64,000 nt of DNA from Cadophora sp. MPI-SDFR-AT-0126 (taxonomy: Eukaryota; Ascomycota; Leotiomycetes; Helotiales; Ploettnerulaceae), in the NCBI GenBank assembly GCA_020747065.1, contig JAGMVK010000005.1, positions 2,728,001 through 2,792,000 on the forward strand, in the 5' to 3' direction. Of this stretch, positions 56,066 through 64,000 are shown piece after piece (the first letter of the stretch is position 1; each line of letters opens with the position of its first letter). The position numbers and the translations under genes were made by a program. The notes below the pieces were generated by a model that saw only the letters and a list, made by a program, of their open reading frames with translations, was not told where the DNA came from and did no database searches.

Positions 56066-58752
56066 ATGAACACCCCAGGATCAGCTATGGGGCTCGTCAA
56101 GGTCGCCAAATTACCTGTCATTGGGCCTACAGACCCATTCGCCAAGGTAGTCAAGACTTTATCCTTGTGAGTAAGCCTCAATTGGAGTCCGCGACCTCCT
56201 TCTAACTGCGCATAGTTACTTTGTTGACGAGTTACATGTGCCCTCCACCTTCGAACAGCTACGAACTACATCTGCGGGGAATAAGATCCGTGTCCTGGTG
56301 GAACATCTTGTATTGAACGTTACGAATCCGGCTTTGATCAATGCTTTATTGTCAGTATACTCGACTCTGCCAGCGAATCTTGCTCATTGGACTTGGATAG
56401 AACATTGAAATGGCACTTCTCTACGCTCGAGGTCGACGACCGCGGATTAAACGAAACTCGAGCGAACGCATGTGAAATAGTAGCCTGGCGATTCCTCACG
56501 CGGATATCCGAACGAGATGCGGTGGACTTTTGCTTATACGAGTTGCCAGAAGTTCAGACCCCGGAGGAGGAACCGCAAAATGCAGATCCATGCGGTTCAG
56601 AGGCCAACGAGCATTCGAGTCTGCTGCCACAGTTCAGAGCGAGAGATCTTCTTGTCCCGACGACTCCTACAAGACCTACAAGCAAACGGGTGGAAATGTT
56701 ACGGTCAATCTCGCATATGGGCTCGATGTCGATTGTGCCAGATGTGAATCCAGAGGATGAAGACGACCCAACATCGTCATTCACTGGTCTCAACGCGCTG
56801 GAGATTGCTGCGGTGGCGGACTGCAAGAAGTTTATGAGTCAGAGAATTGTCCAGAAAATCATCACTGGGATCTGGAATGGAGATATTACCTTCTGGGCTA
56901 CGCTGAGCGTCCACACGAAGAAAAAACCGCAATTCTACAATAAGAAACGATCAGACTGCTTTACACGGCTGCGAGTACCGAGGTATATCAAAGCGTTTGA
57001 AGTGCTCTTCTTTGCAACGTTCTTGTTCCTCTATTATGCAGTCATGGTCGAGAGAAATCAGTTTGTACACCAATGCAATATCATTTCAGCAACCCACTGA
57101 TCTTGGCAGATATCAAATCACGTTTCTGGAAATCTTGCTATACATTTGGTTCGCAGCTTTCGCGTACGATGAGCTCGGAGAGTTCATTGATGCGGGGTCA
57201 ATTTTCTATGCTGTCGATATATGGAATGGCTGTGACCTCATAATCATACTCATTGGGGTAGCTTTTGCGATCACAAGTGAGTGACGTGATTTTATTTGTT
57301 TTGGCTGGATCTAATGAGGCTACAGGGGTGATTGGGCTGTTCAAAGATACCGAGGATTTCCAGCCGATCACTGATACAGCATTCGATATTTTGTCATTGG
57401 AAGCCCTGTTCATGGTTCCGAGGTAGGGTAACTGTGGCCTACTTCAGGATGACAGCTAACAAGTCCAGAATATGCTCACTCCTGAGTCTTCATCCGTACT
57501 TTGGAACTTTGGTAAGACACTTAGCTCGACGTAGATTTGCCTTACTGACCACGACAGATTCCGTGTTTGAAAGAGATGGTATGAGCTCTGCTTCGTTACT
57601 GAAATCTCCCCTAATATTTCAACAGGCGAAGGATTTTGTCAAGTTCATGGTAGTTGTGGCAGTCTTGTACATTGGTCAGTCTCTCGCAAGTGGTTACTCG
57701 AGTAGCTGCTGATGATAGCCAGGCTTCCTCACAACCTTTACTCTTCTCGCTCGAGATACTTTTGGGCTTGCTGAAATGAGTTGGATTCTGATCAAGGTGT
57801 TTTTTGGATCGAGTTATCTGGGATTTGTAGGTTTCCGCCATCCTCTCGAGATTAACGGCGCTAATATCAAGTCAGGATATTATGAGTGATGTACGATCAC
57901 CATCCCATCATTCGGATCTAATTGACTGACTTAATAGATCAACCCGAAACTTGGCCCGCCTTTGATGCTCATCTTTGTTTGCATGACCAATATTCTACTC
58001 ATCACATCCCTGATCAGTATCCTCAGTGATAGCTTCTCCAAAGTCATTGCACACGCACGGTTGGTGTCTTCCATCCTGTTGCCAGAAAGCTGCTCACTTA
58101 TATGTAGGGAGGAATACTTGTTCGTTTACTCGGTTTATGTTCTTGAGGTATGCCGACAAGTCCGAGCTCACTTCACTGCTAACGCATCCAGGCATCGACC
58201 AGTAACAGACTAACTCACTTCTATCCACCCTTGGTATGGTTGACACCACATGAAGAACCCCAGAGTGCTAACAATCCACAGAATTTGATACCGCTGATCC
58301 TCATTCGGCCTCTACGACTGTTCCTCTCATCAGACGACCTGCGACGAACACGAATAGTGATGCTGAAGGTCACCCACTCACCAATCGTCGCTGCGATCTG
58401 GCTCTTTGAGAAAGCACACGAAAAGGTGAACGGTGGTGCACTGGCATTCTCATCCATCGGTCCCGGCTTAGCGCGGCTCACGAACGAATCCAGCTCATCC
58501 AAAAAGCAAAGACCATTTCTTGCTAGTCGTAGCGGGAAGACTAACTCGCAGCACTTTCCCGAAACACCCGCCGAGGATGGTGCGCACAGCCCTACTCATG
58601 AGCATCCTCCCAAGAGCAAGAAAGATGGCCAGGCGGTTGTGGTCGACAACACTATGCTCGAGCAGCAGGTTCAAGATCTGAGTATCAAGATTGCGGAACT
58701 GACCGCGTTGATTATGGCTTCGCAGGGCACGCCTCAGGAAGAATGGTCCTGA
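56066..58752 (+). CDS. yvc1: Yvc1-type TRP cation channel (vacuolar, Ca2+-linked)
   Basis: Fourteen exons (56066-56166, 56216-56350, 56401-57060, 57110-57276, 57326-57422, 57469-57511, 57558-57578, 57626-57674, 57723-57826, 57876-57890, 57938-58059, 58108-58147, 58192-58233, 58282-58752) give 689 codons, 688 aa, close to yeast Yvc1 in length. Two exons are tiny: 21 nt (57558-57578) and 15 nt (57876-57890). The N-terminal region has the helical repeats of the family (FEQLRTTSAGNKIRVLVEHLV). The channel part includes IWFAAFAYDELGEFIDAG, GCDLIIILIGVAFAITRVIGLF, DFVKFMVVVAVLYIGFLTTFTLLAR and the pore-side block WILIKVFFGSSYLGFDIMSDINPKLGPPLMLIFV, then a TRP-like helix SDSFSKVIAHAREEYLFVYSVYVLEAS. 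The last 150 residues are cytosolic with a C-terminal coiled coil (QQVQDLSIKIAELTALI). In yeast Yvc1 releases vacuolar Ca2+ on osmotic stress; the role here is by family. Confidence 0.93.
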
Positions 58753-60016
58753 TGATGAGAGTGTTCATGACCTGTAACGATTGGAAGAAAAGCTATGCAC
58801 GGTCTGTATATATGTGGAGCTTGGGAGCGGCATTATCTGCCTTGGCGTTTTGATCGGGCCTGCGTATACCAGCTTTGGGGTCCTTTTCGGCGATGTTAAT
58901 GAACAAAAGTAGTGTTTTCGCCTTTCTTCTGCTCCGATCTACTTGCCAGATCGAACGCCCACATGTCTCACTCCCAAGCTTTCCAAACCAAAATCCTCCT
59001 ACCGCCCATACAAACCGCCAGGCACCATGTCCGACAGCCCGATGTCCCTCAGATCTGTACATCATTGCACCTGCATACCAGCAACAGTACCCTAGAAGAG
59101 CTCCCGCCAGCAGATGATGATGAGGGACTGCTCTTGACCAAGCAGGCGTAATGGCGGTTGATAAAGTGACGGCCTGATGACCCCTTCGAGCTGCAAGCTA
59201 TAGGTCTGCTCTGCTGAAACTTCAAATATACCTGCAAGTTCGAAAGTGGACAGCAATTGGCAGATAAACAACGTCAGCCCCTGCTGCAGAATTTGCATGC
59301 AGCCAGGTTTACTTTGACTGCGGAGGTGGGATGACTGTCGGAGCTCCTTTGACTTTCGAACTTCCAAGTAAAGAGTCCTAGGGTATCTTCTACTTTACTG
59401 ATTCATTAACCTACTTTCTTTCGAGGGAAAAAGAAAGGCCCAGAATTGAAGACCGTGAGTGACCGGGTTATGGGTAGGCAGATTGAAGCTATTTTCATGT
59501 AATTGAAAGGGCGTCAGGCTAGCTGACAAATCTTCTAGCGTGACAGGCGATCGTACTTGGTTCTGAAGCAAATAAATTGAGAAACCTATCTGTCCTTTTC
59601 GTAACTTGCACAGAAAATCAAACATGTTTTTTGAGGCTTAAACGGCATGCTGATTTGGGATCAACGTGTTCCGAATCATATAGCACTCTTGCATCAGGTC
59701 GGGATCTACACAACTGTGGACCCGGGCATTGTGATACTTGACCTGCGCTGTACCTGGCCGCCGGGAAATTGAATACTTGGGGATTTTTGATCCAATTTTT
59801 TGATCCAATTTTTTGAGATTTTGAACCGGATTGGAGATTCTACGATAGGAAGGGTTTCCCACATTGAAGAGAACAGACTCAACTTACTTTCTCGCTTGAA
59901 AAGGGGAATTGATCCGTCACTCAATCCATCAATAAGGCGGATATACGGCAAACGCGACCTGATTTTGGCATTGTCGGAACACTTATTTTGCTGAAGCATT
60001 TTTGAGATGAGAACGA
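58753..60016. other. Gene-free region upstream of the PhzF-like gene
   Basis: 1.26 kb without a gene signal. It contains two tandem copies of GATCCAATTTTTT at about 59788-59813, and should hold the promoter of the PhzF-like gene. Confidence 0.6.
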
Positions 60017-61183
60017 ATGCATCCACGAGAAAAGGAATTTGAAAGGAACGCTGTTCAAACTTCAAAAATGGCACCATCATCTCACCCGCCGAGCACCTCT
60101 CCAAACATCACGCCTTCAACAACTCTTTCAACCGCAGCATCCCATAACTCACACACCAATCCACCGATGCCCAGCAGTCCCTCTCAATCCCTCACTCTCC
60201 CTTTCACCACCCTCGACGTCTTCACCTCCGCTCCCTATACCGGCAACCCACTCGCTCTTGTCCGGATCCCCTCCCAATTCCGCCACCTCATCACAAAATC
60301 TCAAAAACAAAACATCGCAGCAGAATTCAACCTCAGCGAAACAATTTTCCTGCACGAGCAACTCGAGCCCTTAGTCCCAGAATGGGATGTCGAGATCTTT
60401 ACCACCGACGCTGAACTCCCCTTCGCAGGACACCCCGTGATCGGGACAGCTGCCTATGTCCTTGGTGTCTTAGGCGCAGGCGGTGGGGAAGGCCAGGAAG
60501 GAGAGAAGGGACGCTTCATGACTAGAGCTGGGGGTGTTGATATTGCGGTTGTGTATGATGATGAAAGTCGGGATGAGGAGGATGGTCCATGTGGCATTGA
60601 GCCCGGCAAGTCCAGTCGAGTCTCAGCTGATATTCCGCATAATGTGCACATCCACTCTCGCATCATAGGAGATCTCGAGCGGTCTTTCTCTGGTCTATCA
60701 TATTCACCAGCTATCCGTAAAGCAGAGCTGCAAGCGCCGTTCGTGAGTATCGTTCAAGGCATGACATTCCTGCTTGTTAAGCTGGAAAGTCTGGACATGC
60801 TCGGTGCGGTGGAAGTTAGCGGCGAGGACTTCAATTTTCATGGTGTGTTGGATGAAGGGTGGCAGATTGGATTTGTGGCCAAGTATTATTTTGTTGTGCT
60901 TGAGGAGGGTGGAGTGACGAGGGTGAGGAGCAGGATGTTGGAGACTGCTGTGGAGGATCCGGCGACGGGCAGTGCGGCTAGTGCGTTGTGTTGTTATTTG
61001 GCGATGAAGGGAGGAGAGAGTCGGAGGAGGAGGTTTGAGGTTACGCAAGGAGTGGAGATGGGGAGGAGGAGTGTTATTGGGGTTGAGGTTTTGGTTGGTC
61101 AGGGGAAGGAGGGGAGGAAGGTTGAGGGGGTTAAGATTAGTGGGAATGCGGTTGTGGTTATGGAGGGGAATTTGAGGGTCTGA
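60017..61183 (+). CDS. PhzF-family isomerase/epimerase-like protein
   Basis: Single exon, 388 aa from ATG at 60017; other in-frame ATG codons at 60068 and 60167 would remove up to 50 residues of a Ser/Thr/Pro-rich leader that is not part of the fold, so the true start may be later. The family signature starts LDVFTSAPYTGNPLALV, continues NLSETIFL (Glu is the catalytic acid/base of PhzF proteins), ELPFAGHPVIGTA, and ends DPATGSAASALCCYLAM. Members isomerise or cyclise small molecules; bacterial PhzF makes phenazine precursors, while fungal members mostly have unknown substrate. An acidic/glycine insert (about residues 155-170) lies in a loop. It has no phenazine neighbours, so PhzF is a fold name only. 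The coding strand changes from C-rich to G-rich near 60480. Confidence 0.93.
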   Translation: MHPREKEFERNAVQTSKMAPSSHPPSTSPNITPSTTLSTAASHNSHTNPPMPSSPSQSLTLPFTTLDVFTSAPYTGNPLALVRIPSQFRHLITKSQKQNIAAEFNLSETIFLHEQLEPLVPEWDVEIFTTDAELPFAGHPVIGTAAYVLGVLGAGGGEGQEGEKGRFMTRAGGVDIAVVYDDESRDEEDGPCGIEPGKSSRVSADIPHNVHIHSRIIGDLERSFSGLSYSPAIRKAELQAPFVSIVQGMTFLLVKLESLDMLGAVEVSGEDFNFHGVLDEGWQIGFVAKYYFVVLEEGGVTRVRSRMLETAVEDPATGSAASALCCYLAMKGGESRRRRFEVTQGVEMGRRSVIGVEVLVGQGKEGRKVEGVKISGNAVVVMEGNLRV

Positions 61184-62971
61184 GTAGGGCTGAAGGAGCT
61201 CTAAGAGGGTGAGAAGTGATGAATGCATCAAGGAATTTTTGAGGAATGACTTGGCTTTTTGACTTCATAATCCCTCGACACATCATGGAGACAGCTCAAG
61301 GAATACAGATATGCTTTAGGTATGCTTGACTAGTCTTACAAGCGTCCATAGTCAATGTCAATGCCATCTCGGTTCTTCTCTCTGAGCAGGTGAACAAGAA
61401 AGGGACGTGAAAGGTATATTGATTTAGTTCCCTGGCCTGTAACTTCGAGCTCGCAAAGCAATGCAGTTGCCTATTTTTATTTCTAGCGAGTTCACTAGCA
61501 GAATGCTAGAACAACATTCTAGTACCTGTAATGAACAAGCGATCTTGATTCCTCAAGACCGACAGAATTATCTTTCTCCCCCCTGCACTTGGGTCTCAGC
61601 ATCTATCTGTACGAAAAGAGCACACAGTTTTGAAGATGGGAAAGTGCGTTCTGGCAAGCAGGCGATGTTTACCTCTACCAAACTCAACTACTTCGCAAAG
61701 ATCGGAGCGCCACAAACCATCTGACTAGCAGATGTTTGCGAAGTTCGATACTGACTACACGAGTGAAATCGATGAGTTGCCTTAAATGGATTGCCAGGTA
61801 GTCTTCACTTAGAGTAGCTCTGCATGAGAGTTGTATGTATGTTCTAGACGATTGCTTGGTCATTGGTACCGAGTGGGAATTTGTCAAGGCCAATCCAAAT
61901 CGACAGCAATCAGAAGCTCCGAAAGTGCCAACGGGTGGGAAATTTTAGCTATGTCGATGTACCTTCACCCCTTCCAGCTGAGTTAGAATTGATTTTGTCA
62001 TATGAACAGTGCTGCACATGAAAAATGATGCGAAGAAGTGGGTTGATATCGGTCCGAAAACAGGAAGAATCGATATCGACAACTCAAGTACATGATATAA
62101 CCTGTTATTCCAAAGCCAAGCCACCGACCAAATTAGCGAAGCCCGTGCTGTAAACACCTCTCACTACTCGTACTTAACACGTGCGCTTGTAATTACTCGC
62201 TCAAAGCCTCGGAGTCCGGAACCCTACCTACCCACACATACATAACTCACCGACGCCAATGCCCACACTTCCACTTTGCCCATCGAATCATCATTAGACT
62301 TGGACCATCTCGCCCTTGTCCCCAAGTTTCCTTTCAAATCCCGTTTCCCCTTCTTTAGTCCTCAAATTTCTCACTAAACCCGCCGCATCTCGGCCAAATT
62401 CCATTCAATTCCCCATATCTACGCAAGAAAAAAGAAAGGACTTCTCCAAGCCCTCACAGTCGCTAAGGCAGGAACCCCTCAAGCTCCCTCAAGCCCCCCC
62501 TGCCACCCCGTTGATACCCCGCTTCCCCAGCGGGTTTGTCGGTTATACACCAATCACAAGCACGGATGATATGAGCTAGGACAAGGCATTCGGGCCGGAG
62601 ATGGGACGAACCTCAAGCTCTCCGCTCGAGCTTGAGGTGTTCCTGCTCCTATGACACAACTTGGCTAGAATCTTGGGCCTTGGACCGTTCTTACTTTAAT
62701 AGGAAGGTGATTATCAGGTTGTGTTTTTATGTAATGTAACTCTACGACTCAAAATCCGGAATATGAAGCTGGCTGCATTTAGCTTCTTCTAACTTCCCAT
62801 TTGGAAACATTATATAAACATCCTACCTCCCACAAAGTCGAGATACATCACTTCTCACTCACACTCTCTCAATCTCAGTACCTGACGACTCCCCCTTCTT
62901 CTTCTTCTCCTCGTACGCTCCTTCCCCTCCTCATTCCTCTTCCCATACCATCGCCTCCCCTCACCCTCACG
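61184..62971. promoter_or_regulatory. Long upstream region of the glucoamylase gene
   Basis: 1.8 kb with no supported gene, serving as 3' flank of PhzF and promoter of the glucoamylase. TATATAAA at 62811-62818 is 161 bp before the ATG, and a CT-rich tract (about 62880-62970) precedes the start, as in strongly expressed fungal genes. TACCCCGCTT at 62515-62524 contains GCGGGG on the minus strand, a CreA-type site. An 87-codon open frame at 62316-62579 was rejected as a gene. Confidence 0.65.

Positions 62972-64000
<1,029 letters not shown>

Noticed and set aside
59788..59813. Tandem GATCCAATTTTTT as a regulatory repeat
   Set aside because: Only two units; too little to claim function.
60017..61183. 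Phenazine biosynthesis
   Set aside because: Only the PhzF fold is present; no other phenazine genes, and fungal PhzF-like proteins generally lack that role.
62316..62579. 87-codon open frame upstream of the glucoamylase
   Set aside because: Ser/Pro-rich composition from local base bias, no motif; a spliced leader or upstream ORF role cannot be shown.

Overview
The window reads as nuclear DNA of a filamentous ascomycete (Pezizomycotina). The genes are rich in short introns (about 45-65 bp, GT..AG, often with a CTNAC-type branch). The families are typical of moulds: Zn2Cys6 regulators with a fungal-specific middle region, Dal5-type and DHA1 MFS carriers, SAT4/PTH11-like seven-helix proteins, a Bud3-type RhoGEF and a GH15 glucoamylase. 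A Fot1/pogo-type transposon carries premature stops of the kind left by RIP. A Leotiomycete (Helotiales-like) source is a guess from general style only. I saw no tRNA, rRNA, CRISPR or viral sequence. Twenty-one protein genes and one transposase pseudogene can be supported. For most of them I could place introns so that frame, length and family motifs all agree.

Layout. 1-9910: two small bHLH regulators, both 283 aa, stand head to head about 7 kb apart. Between them lie a 1,862-bp Fot1/pogo element (5368-7229) and a 101-bp solo-LTR-like repeat (3904-4004). 10924-12596: a CorA-like two-helix membrane protein. 13087-20234: a Zn2Cys6 regulator divergent from a full-length ABCB (MDR-type) exporter. 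20833-22814: a class B flavin monooxygenase with an N-terminal NTF2-like region and an apparent one-base deletion. 24295-25612: a SAT4/PTH11-like membrane protein, followed at once by the second copy of the 101-bp repeat. 25997-28272: a second Zn2Cys6 regulator. 28817-32024: a P-loop kinase-like protein and a Dal5-type MFS carrier whose gene has a 7-nt micro-exon and a GC-AG intron. 33198-39048: a short Dcc1-like protein divergent from a 1,523-aa Bud3-type RhoGEF. 41221-43101: a DHA1 drug/H+ antiporter.

43308-55340 looks like a nitrogen-scavenging neighbourhood. It holds a Dal5-type carrier, an FAD amine/amino-acid oxidase (DAO fold), a type II haloacid-dehalogenase-like hydrolase divergent from an amino-acid permease, and a Zn2Cys6 regulator. 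GATA-factor sites cluster in the oxidase promoter and in the shared hydrolase/permease promoter. A plausible, unproven reading is uptake and oxidative deamination of an amino compound under AreA/NIT2 control, with the local regulator as pathway switch.

56066-58752: a Yvc1-type TRP cation channel with 14 exons, two of them very small. 60017-61183: a PhzF-family protein. 62972-64000: the 5' part of a secreted GH15 glucoamylase, cut by the window edge.

Cross-cutting signals. (1) Many genes are C-rich on the coding strand in the 5' part and become G-rich in the 3' part. (2) A motif close to AAGTGCGGGGTA recurs in non-coding DNA. (3) Two GC-AG introns occur, one splitting a zinc cluster. (4) The transposase frame is interrupted only by TAG, never by TGA or TAA.
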